Source: Candidatus Zixiibacteriota bacterium
GTDB lineage: Bacteria > Zixibacteria > MSB-5A5 > GN15 > PGXB01
DNA length: 64,000 bases
NCBI GenBank assembly: GCA_026397505.1
Contig: JAPLUR010000060.1
Span: 28,081-92,080 of the forward strand
Reading direction: 5' to 3'
Part shown: piece by piece, positions 35,194 through 44,450 of the stretch
How positions within the stretch are numbered: position 1 is the stretch's first letter
How the letters are laid out: every line of letters begins with the position of its first letter
The notes under the pieces: model-generated
Seen by the model: the letters and a program-made list of their open reading frames with translations, nothing else
Database searches by the model: none
What the model was told of the DNA's origin: nothing
Program-made: the position numbers and the translations under genes

Positions 35194-36055
35194 TCGTCTG
35201 GCCGAATATTATCATGAAGGCATCCCGGAGAAGAGGGGACCCCATCTGGTTTCATTGCTTTCCGGAAAAGGGGGCGTTGGGAAATCGACCATCGCTTTCA
35301 ACCTGGCCGCGACCATGGCCGAGGCCGATGAAAAATGCCTGCTTATCGACACCGACTGGTATTTCGGAAATCAGCATATTCTTGCCAACGTAACGCCTCG
35401 GGGCACCCTGCTGGATGTCACCGGAAATCGTAATGATGCAGAAAAGGCGCTAACGGAAGTCAATAACAATCTGCATTTGATTGCCTCACCCTCATGCGCC
35501 GTCGACCCCCAGGATTTTGAAGCCGGATCGTTTGCGCATTTTGCGGCGGATATTCGTTCTCTTTTCCACGTCTACGATTTTGTTATCCTCGATACCCCCT
35601 CGGGCCTGATCGATCTGATTCGTCTTGCGGCATGCACGTCCGATACCAATATCATCGTTGTCAATCCCGAGCTAACCTCGATTGCCGATTCGTATGGCCT
35701 TTTCAAGTATCTTGCAAAATGCAATAAAAATATCGCTGTGCATTTATTGATCAATCGTGTCACGAACAGCAATGATCATGAGTATATATATCAGAAATTG
35801 GCGGTCACGGCCGAGCGGTTTCTTGGGATTCTGCCGTACGACGGCGGCTATCTCCTTGAGGATGATGCAATTGTCACATCGGTGGCGCAACAGAAACCGC
35901 TAATCGGATTGGCGCCGGCCTCACCGGCCATGGACGGGCTTCTGTCTCTAAGAAATCTGCTTCGGGGTGAAAGGGCAAACGGGGCCGAGTATAATCGTGT
36001 CAATTTAACCGGAAATATAAATTCTCAAAGGATTCTAGCCGATATAAAGGAATAG
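35183..36055 (+). CDS. flhG: Flagellar number regulator FlhG (MinD-like ATPase)
   Basis: A 290-residue ParA/MinD family ATPase. The deviant Walker A is SGKGGVGKST (about 29-38), followed by LLIDTDWYFGNQHI and later FVILDTPSGLID. FlhG limits flagellar number by acting on FlhF and sometimes on transcription. Its start lies inside flhF, an 11-base overlap, and fliA follows seven bases later. Confidence 0.92.
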   Translation: MKINRLAEYYHEGIPEKRGPHLVSLLSGKGGVGKSTIAFNLAATMAEADEKCLLIDTDWYFGNQHILANVTPRGTLLDVTGNRNDAEKALTEVNNNLHLIASPSCAVDPQDFEAGSFAHFAADIRSLFHVYDFVILDTPSGLIDLIRLAACTSDTNIIVVNPELTSIADSYGLFKYLAKCNKNIAVHLLINRVTNSNDHEYIYQKLAVTAERFLGILPYDGGYLLEDDAIVTSVAQQKPLIGLAPASPAMDGLLSLRNLLRGERANGAEYNRVNLTGNINSQRILADIKE

Positions 36056-36062
36056 CATTCAA

Positions 36063-36941
36063 ATGATTAGCACGAGAAAAATTCGAGCGAAACGTGAAGT
36101 GAAGAGCCAGGGAAAAACCAGGCGCATTTCCGTGTACCAAGCACCGTCCGAACCGGAAAAACCGATCAAGAAAGCGTCGGAACCATCAATAGACTGGTTG
36201 CGCTATCAGCGTGACGCCAGTCCGGAAGTACGTGCCCGGTTGCTGCGGCAGTACCTTCCTCTGGTGCGCAATGTTGCCGGAAGGATGGCCATTGGTTTTC
36301 CCCGGTCGGTGGAGTTATCGGACCTGATCAATACGGGAGTAATCGGCCTGGTGGAGGCTTTCGGCAACTTTGATCCGCAGCGTGGAGTAAAATTCGAAAC
36401 TTATGCCGTTCCGCGGATAAGAGGCGCCATCCTGGATGAGTTGCGCGCTCTCGACTGGGTGCCGCGTTCCACCCGCGCTCGCGCCCGCGAAATCGAGCGG
36501 GCGATTTTGAGTCTGGAGAATGATTACGGTCGCCCGCCCAATGATGCCGAACTGGCTCAAAAACTCGGTTGCACGATAGAGGAACTTATGCTGGCCAAAG
36601 GAGATGTCAGTGGTTCGTCCCTTCTCTCGCTGGACGAGACCATTTATCGGGAAGAAGACAATCATCAGGTGCCCCGAATCGAAACGGTGCGCGATGATTC
36701 GCGGGCCACGGCGCTGGGAGATCTGGAAAAGAGCGAATTGCGGGCATTCCTCGTGACCGCCATCGATCGTCTCACCGAACAGGAAAAATTGGTCATTGCG
36801 CTCTATTATTTTGAAGAACTGACACTCAAGGAAATCGGCGAGGTTATGACGATTTCGGAATCAAGAGTGTCGCAGATACATACCAAGGCGGTCCTTAAAC
36901 TGCGCGGAATGATTCGGGAGAGATTCGCCTTGAGCGGTTGA
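36063..36941 (+). CDS. fliA: RNA polymerase sigma factor FliA (sigma-28)
   Basis: A 292-residue group 3 sigma factor for late flagellar and chemotaxis genes. Region 2 is DLINTGVIGLVEAFGNFDPQ, GVKFETYAVPRIRGAILDEL; region 3 starts RSTRARAREIERA; region 4 is LTEQEKLVIALYYFEELTLK, EIGEVMTISESRVSQIHTKA. It carries a basic N-terminal extension of about 45 residues that most FliA proteins lack. It closes the core flagellar cluster; no clear FliA-type promoter is visible in the window. Confidence 0.94.
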   Translation: MISTRKIRAKREVKSQGKTRRISVYQAPSEPEKPIKKASEPSIDWLRYQRDASPEVRARLLRQYLPLVRNVAGRMAIGFPRSVELSDLINTGVIGLVEAFGNFDPQRGVKFETYAVPRIRGAILDELRALDWVPRSTRARAREIERAILSLENDYGRPPNDAELAQKLGCTIEELMLAKGDVSGSSLLSLDETIYREEDNHQVPRIETVRDDSRATALGDLEKSELRAFLVTAIDRLTEQEKLVIALYYFEELTLKEIGEVMTISESRVSQIHTKAVLKLRGMIRERFALSG

Positions 36942-36954
36942 GAAAGCAGGTTGT

Positions 36955-37260
36955 ATGATACGGCCGGTGGAACTTTCAGATGCTTTATCCAAAGCGGAGG
37001 TGGCCGGAAAGCTCAGCCAGATGCAGAAGGCTCACTCCGAAATGGAACAGCGGCAGGTGGCCGCAGCCCTTAAGGAAAAAACCAATGTCGATACCGAAAG
37101 AACCCACGAGACCGAAAAAAGCGATCTGGTGATCATAAACAAAGATAAACAGAACAAGCAAGAAAAGAAAAAGGATAGGAAGAAGGATGATGGTCCGGAG
37201 GAAGAGGCAGAAGAGGACGAGAAAACCCCGCCGACGCCGCATTTGGACTTGAAAGCCTGA
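36955..37260 (+). CDS. Small charged protein after fliA
   Basis: A 101-residue hydrophilic protein. The first 40 residues are helical (IRPVELSDALSKAEVAGKLS, MQKAHSEMEQRQVAAAL); the rest is a Lys/Glu/Asp-rich disordered tail (NKQEKKKDRKKDD). I do not recognise a family. Its position directly after fliA and before a single-helix membrane protein suggests a small accessory factor of the flagellar cluster. Confidence 0.6.
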   Translation: MIRPVELSDALSKAEVAGKLSQMQKAHSEMEQRQVAAALKEKTNVDTERTHETEKSDLVIINKDKQNKQEKKKDRKKDDGPEEEAEEDEKTPPTPHLDLKA

Positions 37261-37272
37261 AGAAAGGAAAAT

Positions 37273-37644
37273 ATGGAAATAGGATTTTCGACCGAGCAAT
37301 TGATTGATATCGGATTGAATTTCGCCGGCTTTATGGCCGCCGGAATCCTGACGGCTCTCGTCTATTCATTATTCACCGGAAAACAGAAGAAGAATATCTC
37401 CCTCGCCTCCCCCGGCCTCTCATTGTCCGATACGGGTGTGTCGTTGCCGGCGGAAACGCGCTCGTCGGTCCGCTCAAGAGATTTCGAATTTGTCGATTTC
37501 AAGAGCGAACGGCACCGGCCGCCGGCCGATAACAAAGTTCCTGCCCCAAAAGGGGACAGTCGAACCCGCAATCGCCAGGAGATTCTGCGACAGGCCATGG
37601 AGATGAAACAGAACTTGAATCTTCAAGGATTGGCAAGGAGTTAG
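37273..37644 (+). CDS. Small single-pass membrane protein of the flagellar tail
   Basis: A 123-residue protein with one membrane helix near residues 14-35 (LNFAGFMAAGILTALVYSLF) and a long basic cytoplasmic tail ending in a helix (NRQEILRQAMEMKQNLNL). No known family is recognised. It is 12 bases after the preceding small gene and two bases before the DUF2225 gene, clearly in the same transcription unit. Confidence 0.6.
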   Translation: MEIGFSTEQLIDIGLNFAGFMAAGILTALVYSLFTGKQKKNISLASPGLSLSDTGVSLPAETRSSVRSRDFEFVDFKSERHRPPADNKVPAPKGDSRTRNRQEILRQAMEMKQNLNLQGLARS

Positions 37645-37646
37645 TA

Positions 37647-38831
37647 ATGGCGACGGAATCACCTTTTTTTCTCACAAAGGTAGAGTGCCCGATCTGCAAG
37701 ACATTGAATGAATTTGAAACCATTCGGGTGGGGGCGTATGCCGAAACAGGACGCGATACCGATTTCTGTCCCACGGGAAGAAAGTGGCGCAACCCGCGCT
37801 ACCAGGCCTACAATCCCCTCCTCTATTTTATCGCCACCTGCAGCAACTGTTTCTACAGCCGGGAATTCAACAACAGCTTCAAGGAATGGAAAGAAGATTC
37901 ATATTTCAAAACTTATCGGGTCAAAACCATCAAGGAAAAACATCTCGACCTTCTGGCCCAGGCCGACTCTGTTATCAAGGCCATCGGCCAGGAACTTGAC
38001 GGCAATCGTCATCCCAACGAAACCGCTATCCTTAAATTTCTTTTGGCTATCCAGGATGAATTGCTGAATGATAAGCCGGTTGATCTTGATCTGGGACGCT
38101 TCTATTTGAGAATCGGCTGGGTTTTCCGCGAGATGGAGGGGGGAGAAAATACTAACCGCCAGGCCATTAAAGGGTATATGACCGATATCGGCAGCAAGTA
38201 CTCCCTGCTGAAAGATTCGGTGGCGGCGGTTGTCGAGAAAGCGCACCACTTCGAGCAGGCGGTGGCGCAACAGTTCGAGGATGTTCAGATCTCCGCCGAA
38301 ATGAAATCGATGCTGTACCCCATGAAAGATAAATATGACCACGAATTTTCGTCACTCCGGGAGTTAATGGCTCTGATCGACGGCAAGATTGACACTCTGG
38401 AGGCAATCTTACAAGAGCAGAAGAAACAGGCTCTCGGTTCGGGCGATGATGATGCTAATCCCGGATTTCATAATCATCGGTCATTTTATGATTTCCTGAC
38501 CGGCCTGGCCGCCCAATGGGATCGTGTCCCGACCAACGAGCGGGAAGCGATTACATTCGCGGCCCGTTATTATAAGCAGGCGTACGAGGATGGGCGCGAT
38601 ATCGGCGAAGGCAATCAGCAGATTCAAGCGTCTTACCTCATCGCCGAGCTCTCGCGAAGAATCGGCGACTATGACCTGGCCCGCGAATATTTCAATACCA
38701 CCATTCGTAACGGGCAGGAATTCATTTACCGGAATAAGGGCGACCAGAGCCGAACCGCTCTGGCCAGAAAGATACTGGAGTTGGCGATCGAACAGGGCCG
38801 AAGCAATCTGGCCGAGGCGAAAGCGGTCTGA
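37647..38831 (+). CDS. DUF2225 zinc-ribbon protein
   Basis: A 394-residue cytoplasmic protein. The N-terminal DUF2225 domain has two cysteine pairs: ECPICKTLNEF (C14, C17) and ATCSNCFYSREFNNSF (about 69-72), likely binding zinc. The rest is helical with TPR-like character: IAELSRRIGDYDLAREYFNT is a clear repeat, followed by GDQSRTALARKILELA. The function of DUF2225 is not established. Its place between fliA and three PilZ genes suggests a role in motility signalling. Confidence 0.75.
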   Translation: MATESPFFLTKVECPICKTLNEFETIRVGAYAETGRDTDFCPTGRKWRNPRYQAYNPLLYFIATCSNCFYSREFNNSFKEWKEDSYFKTYRVKTIKEKHLDLLAQADSVIKAIGQELDGNRHPNETAILKFLLAIQDELLNDKPVDLDLGRFYLRIGWVFREMEGGENTNRQAIKGYMTDIGSKYSLLKDSVAAVVEKAHHFEQAVAQQFEDVQISAEMKSMLYPMKDKYDHEFSSLRELMALIDGKIDTLEAILQEQKKQALGSGDDDANPGFHNHRSFYDFLTGLAAQWDRVPTNEREAITFAARYYKQAYEDGRDIGEGNQQIQASYLIAELSRRIGDYDLAREYFNTTIRNGQEFIYRNKGDQSRTALARKILELAIEQGRSNLAEAKAV

Positions 38832-38839
38832 TATTGGCC

Positions 38840-39589
38840 ATGCTGAAAACGGAACGACATACAAGCAGACTGCCTCTGAACCTCTGGGATCGGATTGAAC
38901 TGGTAGTCGGCCGCGAGGGCGAGGAAGGAACCTATGTCTCGCGGGTGGAGGATTTCGGCCCGCAAGGGTTGATTATCACCAAACCGGATTTTGTCGGCGG
39001 CCATACGTTGCTGACCGCCAATTCGAAAGTGTATGTTCATTTCATGCGGCCCGATGCACTGTACCGCTTTTCGGCACTTCTCAAAACTCTGCCCGGTCGC
39101 ATCGACAGTCAAATTCTGCTGCATACCATCGGACAGGTGGAGCGCGTTCAGAGACGGCAGTTTGTCCGAGTCGATATGCGTCTGGACCTGAAATATGCCC
39201 TGTTGAAAAATTCCAACGGCAGCCTCCATATGGGGGAAATCAAATGGTTCAATTCGTATTCATCCAATGTTTCGGCCGGCGGCCTCTTGATGAAGGTTGA
39301 TACACCTGTTCAGAAAGGCGACCTTCTGCTGGTAAAAATGGGCAGATACGAAATGTTGGGGATTCCTCGGCTGCTCGGTGCTCTCTGCTGCCGCATTATA
39401 AGAATCGAGGACGGGCGCTTTGCCGGATTGGAGTTTATCACCGATCGTAAACTGCCCAAGTGCTTTTCGCAGCGAGAGATTGATCAGTTACCCGGACAGA
39501 TCAAAGGATTCACGACCCAGGTTCAGAATAAAATGGTGAAGTTCATTTTCGAGCAGCAGGTAAAAGAACGTCAAAAAGGATTAATCTGA
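38840..39589 (+). CDS. PilZ-domain protein 1
   Basis: A c-di-GMP receptor of about 249 residues with a YcgR-like layout. The N-terminal beta domain (about 1-95) contains LWDRIELVVGREGEEGTYVS. The C-terminal PilZ domain has the RxxxR motif in RRQFVRVDMRLDL and the NxSxxG motif in SSNVSAGGLLMKV, both intact. YcgR-like proteins brake or steer the flagellar motor when c-di-GMP is high. The start is ATG 38840 (a TTG at 38834 is possible). Its last base is the first base of the next gene. Confidence 0.85.
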   Translation: MLKTERHTSRLPLNLWDRIELVVGREGEEGTYVSRVEDFGPQGLIITKPDFVGGHTLLTANSKVYVHFMRPDALYRFSALLKTLPGRIDSQILLHTIGQVERVQRRQFVRVDMRLDLKYALLKNSNGSLHMGEIKWFNSYSSNVSAGGLLMKVDTPVQKGDLLLVKMGRYEMLGIPRLLGALCCRIIRIEDGRFAGLEFITDRKLPKCFSQREIDQLPGQIKGFTTQVQNKMVKFIFEQQVKERQKGLI

Positions 39590-40329
39590 TGGATACCGAG
39601 ATTATTGTTATCAACAGCCGCGAAATTGACTACTCCAAATTGGTCGGCCGGGAAATAAAGATTCGCACTGAACAATTTCCCGGCCAAATGTTGAGCACGA
39701 AAATTCTGGCGGTGACGGATAATAATCTCGTGATCGACCGCTCCGGCTCCTGCGGACGCATCGACCAATTAATCAACAATCAGAAAATCGAAGTCTTTTT
39801 CGACTATAAGGGTGAACCGGTGGAGTTTGTTTCCCGCATATCGGTTCCTCGCGCCGGACGTCTCCAGATACCGATTGCACTCAATGTCAACCCTCAGGTC
39901 CGCCGGCAATTTGTACGTGTCAATCTCGCGAGGGATGTCCGGCTGACCCTGTTTGATGACAGTAGTATCGGCTATGTCCGGCTCAGCCGGATGAAGTGGC
40001 TGGAAACCAGCACCGTCAATATCTCCGGCGGCGGTATGCTGATCAATGTGCCCTTGTTACCGACCACTGAGGAATTCACGGTTCTGCACCTGATTCTCGA
40101 TGATTTTGTCCTGCCGAAACTGATGGTGGGAAGAATCCGCCATCGCCGTCGCAGCGATGGCAACAAAAACTGTCTCGGAATCGAGTTTGTGGTTCGCGAA
40201 AGCTGCTTTGAGAAACTTCCCCGAAATCTGCTGCGGAATCTGCCGCTCAAGTTTTTTGACTTCGACGAAAAGAAACGAACCGAACTGGCAAACTATTTGA
40301 CCGAAAATTTAAAGAGTTTAATGGAATGA
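39589..40329 (+). CDS. PilZ-domain protein 2
   Basis: A 246-residue paralogue of the preceding protein with the same two-domain layout. The N-terminal part contains DYSKLVGREIKIRTEQFPGQ. The PilZ domain has RRQFVRVNLARDV (RxxxR) and TVNISGGGMLINV (NxSxxG), both intact. Sequence divergence from neighbour 1 is large, so the duplication is not recent. It shares one base with the preceding gene and four with the following frame. Confidence 0.85.
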   Translation: MDTEIIVINSREIDYSKLVGREIKIRTEQFPGQMLSTKILAVTDNNLVIDRSGSCGRIDQLINNQKIEVFFDYKGEPVEFVSRISVPRAGRLQIPIALNVNPQVRRQFVRVNLARDVRLTLFDDSSIGYVRLSRMKWLETSTVNISGGGMLINVPLLPTTEEFTVLHLILDDFVLPKLMVGRIRHRRRSDGNKNCLGIEFVVRESCFEKLPRNLLRNLPLKFFDFDEKKRTELANYLTENLKSLME

Positions 40330-40343
40330 AAAGGAGCAAGTTC

Positions 40344-40865
40344 ATGGATGCAACTCAATCAAAGTACCCGGGCGAAATCGCCGCCGATGATACTATCACC
40401 GCGGTGAAACTGCCTTTTAAATTGCACAAAGACCACGAAAGGCGCTATATCCGATTGCAAATTTCAGGGCCGGTGGGTCTTGCCATTCTGAAAGATCATG
40501 CGGGAAAATTCTATCCCGGAGGAGACGGCGCGTTATATAGTGGTCATCTCCTGAACCTGTCGGCCGGTGGGCTCCTGCTGGAAACCGACGCGCCGTTTGA
40601 GGAAGGAACGATTGTCTCCATGAAAATGACGCTTCAGGATATAGAAGTCCTGGACAACATAATCGGGGTAATCAAAAGAGCGGAGGCAGAAGGCGACGGA
40701 TGGCTTGTGGGAGTGGAATTTGTTTCGCGGGAGTATCTCAGGGATTTTCTTTCCGAAAGCGAACTTGAGATTCTTCCCAAAGAGATGGCCGCATTTGATG
40801 AAAGAGTCCAACATGTCGTCAATAAGTATGTTTACCGCCGGAAAGTATCGAAAGGCGGTGAGTAA
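40344..40865 (+). CDS. PilZ-domain protein 3 (single domain)
   Basis: A 173-residue protein consisting mainly of a PilZ domain: ERRYIRLQISGPVGL carries RxxxR and NLSAGGLLLETD carries NxSxxG. It lacks the full N-terminal YcgR-like domain of the other two. I chose ATG 40344, eight bases after AAGGAG, over ATG 40326. It is adjacent to the next start with no spacer. Confidence 0.82.
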   Translation: MDATQSKYPGEIAADDTITAVKLPFKLHKDHERRYIRLQISGPVGLAILKDHAGKFYPGGDGALYSGHLLNLSAGGLLLETDAPFEEGTIVSMKMTLQDIEVLDNIIGVIKRAEAEGDGWLVGVEFVSREYLRDFLSESELEILPKEMAAFDERVQHVVNKYVYRRKVSKGGE

Positions 40866-41462
40866 ATGTTTCCCAGGCATCTGAAACTGGCGGAATTTGT
40901 TTTTCTTCTGTTGGCGGCGATAACACCGGCCGTGGCCGGCGACGGCATTATTCTGAATATCAATCAGCCCGCCTGCCCTTATGCCGATCCGCACCTGAGC
41001 GAAAAACTTAATCTCTACCTTTCGGCCATCAGCAGTGTCCCGATCGTGAAACTGTATTCCGATCAGACTGTTCCGGCCGATCTCAATCAGCTCATCAACC
41101 TGGGCCGAAATTTGGGAGGCAGGTATCTGGTCGATGTGTCTGTTGAGAAAATGGATATTATCCGGAAAAAACGGACCATCATACCACTGGCTGTCTGTCG
41201 GTATCGGATTTACGGCGTCCTGACGGCGACTTTGAGAGTGATTGATCTTGCCCGAGGGAAAACAATTAAGATGGATCGAATTGAGTATGAGTTGAAAGCC
41301 TCCAACCAGTGGCAATTTCTTGAAGATGATGTCAATGATCCCGCGCTGATCCTTCCGGCGGATGAGAAGGTCAACCTTTTCAACCGCCTTGAGGAGAGCG
41401 CCGCCGGGCGGCTGCTGGAAGAAATTGCAAAGATCATAAAGGATAATCACCTTGGCAAATAA
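40866..41462 (+). CDS. Exported protein of unknown function (CsgG/FlgT-like fold possible)
   Basis: A 198-residue protein with a signal peptide ending at TPAVA-G (about residue 24). The mature part reads as an alpha/beta domain: LNLYLSAISSVPIVKLYSDQ, LINLGRNLGGRYLVDVSVEK and TATLRVIDLARGKTIKMDRI. That order resembles the periplasmic lipoprotein-like fold of CsgG/FlgO/FlgT proteins, some of which belong to flagellar outer-membrane structures. The resemblance is weak. The location inside the flagellar signalling operon supports a cell-envelope role for motility. Confidence 0.5.
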   Translation: MFPRHLKLAEFVFLLLAAITPAVAGDGIILNINQPACPYADPHLSEKLNLYLSAISSVPIVKLYSDQTVPADLNQLINLGRNLGGRYLVDVSVEKMDIIRKKRTIIPLAVCRYRIYGVLTATLRVIDLARGKTIKMDRIEYELKASNQWQFLEDDVNDPALILPADEKVNLFNRLEESAAGRLLEEIAKIIKDNHLGK

Positions 41463-42327
41463 AAAGGGTAAAATCGAAGATTCAACCCACAGCTTCTGGA
41501 ATAAGATTAATCTGGTGGCCCGGGTGGCCTTGCTGATGCGCAAAGAACCTCCCGGCAAAGCCACTTTCCGCAAGCTACTGGAATTGATACAGGAAGTGAT
41601 TCCCTTTGATTCCGCCACGCTCTATCTCTATGATAAAAGAAAAAAGGGATTGGATGAGGTGGTTTCGTTGGGAGACAAGGTCGAACCGATCGACTTCGTT
41701 CGTTTCGATTTCGGAACCGGTATGTCCGCCTGGGCCGCTCAGCAGAAGAAACCGATACTTTTATCCCATATAAAAAATAAGGATCGCCCGCCCGAACTGG
41801 CCAGAAGCTCCTTTCTCTTTATTCCCCTTATGGTGGAAGAGAAACTAATCGGCGTCATCGATTTCGCCCACAGTCAGACCGACTTTTTCATGGAGAAGGA
41901 TCTACAGTTGCTTTCCATAGTGGGCGATCAGATAGCGGTCTCGATTGAGCGCATGATATATCAAAAGCAATTGGAGCGTAAGGAACAGGAGTTGCGTAAA
42001 ATTCAGAATGAACTGAAGGGTGTCCCGGCGAATGATCCGGTCGAAAATAAACTGGAACGAGCGGGGCGCTTGGCGGTCTCAATAAATCACGAAATTAATA
42101 ATCCTCTGTCGGTCATAATCGGGAATATCCAGTGTTTGCTCTACCTTGATAAGGATCTCGAGCCGGGAACGGTGGAGCGGCTGCGGCGGATTGAGAGCGA
42201 ATCGCTCAAAATCGCCGAGATCAATCGCCGTCTGCTGCAAATTGAGGAATTGGCCGCAGAGTCAAGCGACAGTAAAGACAAGAATTCTAACATCATAAAC
42301 TATCAGAAATCACCGGCGGGAGTTTAG
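41452..42327 (+). CDS. GAF protein with histidine-kinase dimerisation domain but no ATPase domain
   Basis: A 291-residue protein starting at TTG inside the end of the preceding gene. A GAF domain occupies about 20-180 (DSATLYLYDKRKKGLDEVVS, GTGMSAWAAQQKKPILL), followed by a coiled coil. Then comes an H-box, RLAVSINHEINNPLSVIIGN (about 205-225), with the second dimerisation helix. The chain stops where an HATPase_c domain should begin. It could be a phosphotransfer or dimerisation partner for another kinase. The next gene starts two bases later but opens with PAS, so this is not a simple split. Confidence 0.75.
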   Translation: MANKKGKIEDSTHSFWNKINLVARVALLMRKEPPGKATFRKLLELIQEVIPFDSATLYLYDKRKKGLDEVVSLGDKVEPIDFVRFDFGTGMSAWAAQQKKPILLSHIKNKDRPPELARSSFLFIPLMVEEKLIGVIDFAHSQTDFFMEKDLQLLSIVGDQIAVSIERMIYQKQLERKEQELRKIQNELKGVPANDPVENKLERAGRLAVSINHEINNPLSVIIGNIQCLLYLDKDLEPGTVERLRRIESESLKIAEINRRLLQIEELAAESSDSKDKNSNIINYQKSPAGV

Positions 42328-42328
42328 A

Positions 42329-44119
42329 ATGATTGACCTCACCCACACCATGCCGGCCGAAAGCAAAATTGCTTTCTTAAAGGCCCATTTTGACGATTCT
42401 CCCTTGGGATTTTTTGTGGCTGATGAACGCGGCCTGATTGAATACATTAACAGTACCGCCGCCGCGGTCATCGGTTTTGATTCGATCGGGGAAGCGCACG
42501 GCTATTCTCTTCACGACATCGAATCGGTCTTCAGCTGCGGTTTCACCGAAGCTTTTAATACCATCTGGAGTGGCCGCACCTTTCAGCGAAAAGGGCATCG
42601 CTGTACCAACCGCAATGGACATTTTGCCATATTGAACATTTTCTGCCACCCTTTCCGGGGCGATTCCGGGGAGATTCTCGGCTTATTGGGGGTGGTGCAG
42701 GATGTCACCGATACTTTCAGGAAGAATGCGGAACTGGAAGAAGCGATCTTTGAACTTTCCATCATGTCTCAGGTTTCCGAGGCGCTTTCATCCACGGCCG
42801 ACCTCGATGAAGTGTTGAAAATCATCCTCACCGGTGTCACGGCCAATCAGGGACTGGGATTCAACCGGGCTTTTCTTTTTCTGACCGACGCCGAAGCTGT
42901 CTATCTGGAGGGGAAAATTGCCGTCGGACCCTCGAATCCGGAAGAGGCGGGGCAAATCTGGTCGCGCCTGGCGCGGCAGCATCATTCGCTGAAAGAGCTG
43001 CTCGATGACTACAGCGAGCGGGAGAATGCCTCGAACTATTCATTATCGTCATTAATTGCGGGATGGAAAATTCCACTCGCCGAAGATACATTCTTTAGCC
43101 GGGCGATTAATGATGCCTGCGGTATTAATGTCAATGGAAGCGAAAACCTCTCGCCGGCCTCGGCGGATATTCTCCATCGTCTCAACACGGGCAATCTGGC
43201 GGTGGCGCCCATTATCAGCAAAGGGAAAAATCTGGGGTTGATCGCCGCCGACAACCGGATTACCGGACGAAGAATCACCTCCTCCGAGGTCTCTCTGCTC
43301 CAGACTTTCGCCAATCATACCGCGGTGGCGATCGAAAGGTCGCGCCTGTATGACAAGGCCATTGAACATGCCGCCGAACTGGAACAGATCAACATACAAT
43401 TGGCCGAATCGCAAGAGCAAATTATTCGGGTAGAGAAAATGTCGGTCATCGGCGAGTTAACCTCTTCGATTGCGCACGAGCTTCGCAACCCGCTCACCGT
43501 TATCGGCGGCTTTGCCAATCTTCTGCTTTCCGCCGGCAACAACGAGGGAAATACCGAGTATCTCGGCATCATCCTCTCCGAAACCAAGCGGGCCGAAACC
43601 GTCCTGCATCATGTGCTCGATTTCTCCCGTGCCAGCCGCACCAAAACCAGAGAGATTGATTTCAATCATCTGGTATCGACCACGAGCCAATTGCTTCACT
43701 CCAAAATCAAACATCGCCACAAACCGCCCCTCCTGAAATTGGCCGATCCGAAACCGTCGGTCTGGGGAAATCCCGACCAGTTGCAGCATGCGCTGCTTCA
43801 GTTCATGATTATAGCGGTGGAAGAGATGACCGATGAATGCACTATCGAACTGGTTACGGTGGTCAATGATGGCAACGTCCGGCTCGTGATCGGATTCGAC
43901 GGTGGGGAAGAGGCGCGGGCGAAAGTCGTCAAGACCTTAAAACAGATATTTGGAAATTCCACGGGGACACAGAAATTATCCATAATTGTAGCCGGGGAGA
44001 CTCTTCGCTATCATGGGGGAAATTACGGCGTCGAAAGTTCCTCGGAGATTCTTCCGAAACTATTTATAGAGTTGCCTCAATATAAAGGAGGTGTCGATGA
44101 GCAGACTTCTGGTAGTTGA
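42329..44119 (+). CDS. PAS-GAF histidine kinase with degenerate ATP-binding domain
   Basis: A 596-residue cytoplasmic sensor: PAS (about 20-130, LGFFVADERGLIEYINSTAA), GAF (about 150-345), coiled coil, then an intact H-box (SSIAHELRNPLTVIGGFANL, about 380). The ATPase domain is eroded. The N-box reads HALLQFMIIAVEEM with the key Asn replaced, no DxGxG G1 box is visible, and G2 survives only as GTQKLSII. Autophosphorylation is therefore doubtful. It overlaps the following receiver by 23 bases. Confidence 0.78.
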   Translation: MIDLTHTMPAESKIAFLKAHFDDSPLGFFVADERGLIEYINSTAAAVIGFDSIGEAHGYSLHDIESVFSCGFTEAFNTIWSGRTFQRKGHRCTNRNGHFAILNIFCHPFRGDSGEILGLLGVVQDVTDTFRKNAELEEAIFELSIMSQVSEALSSTADLDEVLKIILTGVTANQGLGFNRAFLFLTDAEAVYLEGKIAVGPSNPEEAGQIWSRLARQHHSLKELLDDYSERENASNYSLSSLIAGWKIPLAEDTFFSRAINDACGINVNGSENLSPASADILHRLNTGNLAVAPIISKGKNLGLIAADNRITGRRITSSEVSLLQTFANHTAVAIERSRLYDKAIEHAAELEQINIQLAESQEQIIRVEKMSVIGELTSSIAHELRNPLTVIGGFANLLLSAGNNEGNTEYLGIILSETKRAETVLHHVLDFSRASRTKTREIDFNHLVSTTSQLLHSKIKHRHKPPLLKLADPKPSVWGNPDQLQHALLQFMIIAVEEMTDECTIELVTVVNDGNVRLVIGFDGGEEARAKVVKTLKQIFGNSTGTQKLSIIVAGETLRYHGGNYGVESSSEILPKLFIELPQYKGGVDEQTSGS

Positions 44120-44450
44120 CGATGAAGACCATATACGGAAACTATATAAAGACTTCTTTACCCGGGACGGTTTTCAGGTGGAGACGGCGGCCTCGGGTGA
44201 GGAGGCTTTCCGGCTGGCCGGAGAGAAGGAATTTGACTTGGTGATTCTGGATATCGAGCTGGAAGAGGCCAGCGGTCTGGAAATTCTGAAGCGGTTCAAA
44301 GAGGAACACCCACATCTGCCGGTGGTGCTAAATTCGGCCTATTCGACCTATAAGGCCGATTTCCACACCTGGGTGGCTGATGGGTATATTCTTAAGTCCT
44401 CGGATATTCAGCCTCTGCGCCAGAAGGTCAAAGAACTGGTGTCGGCATGA
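44097..44450 (+). CDS. Single-domain response regulator 1
   Basis: A 117-residue receiver with all pocket residues: RLLVVDDEDHIRKLY, the phospho-acceptor in VILDIELEEASGL, a Ser in VVLNSAYST and the Lys in GYILKSSD. It has no output domain. The start ATG 44097 has AAAGGAGG upstream; both lie inside the kinase gene. It is probably a CheY-like partner of the adjacent sensor. Confidence 0.85.
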   Translation: MSRLLVVDDEDHIRKLYKDFFTRDGFQVETAASGEEAFRLAGEKEFDLVILDIELEEASGLEILKRFKEEHPHLPVVLNSAYSTYKADFHTWVADGYILKSSDIQPLRQKVKELVSA

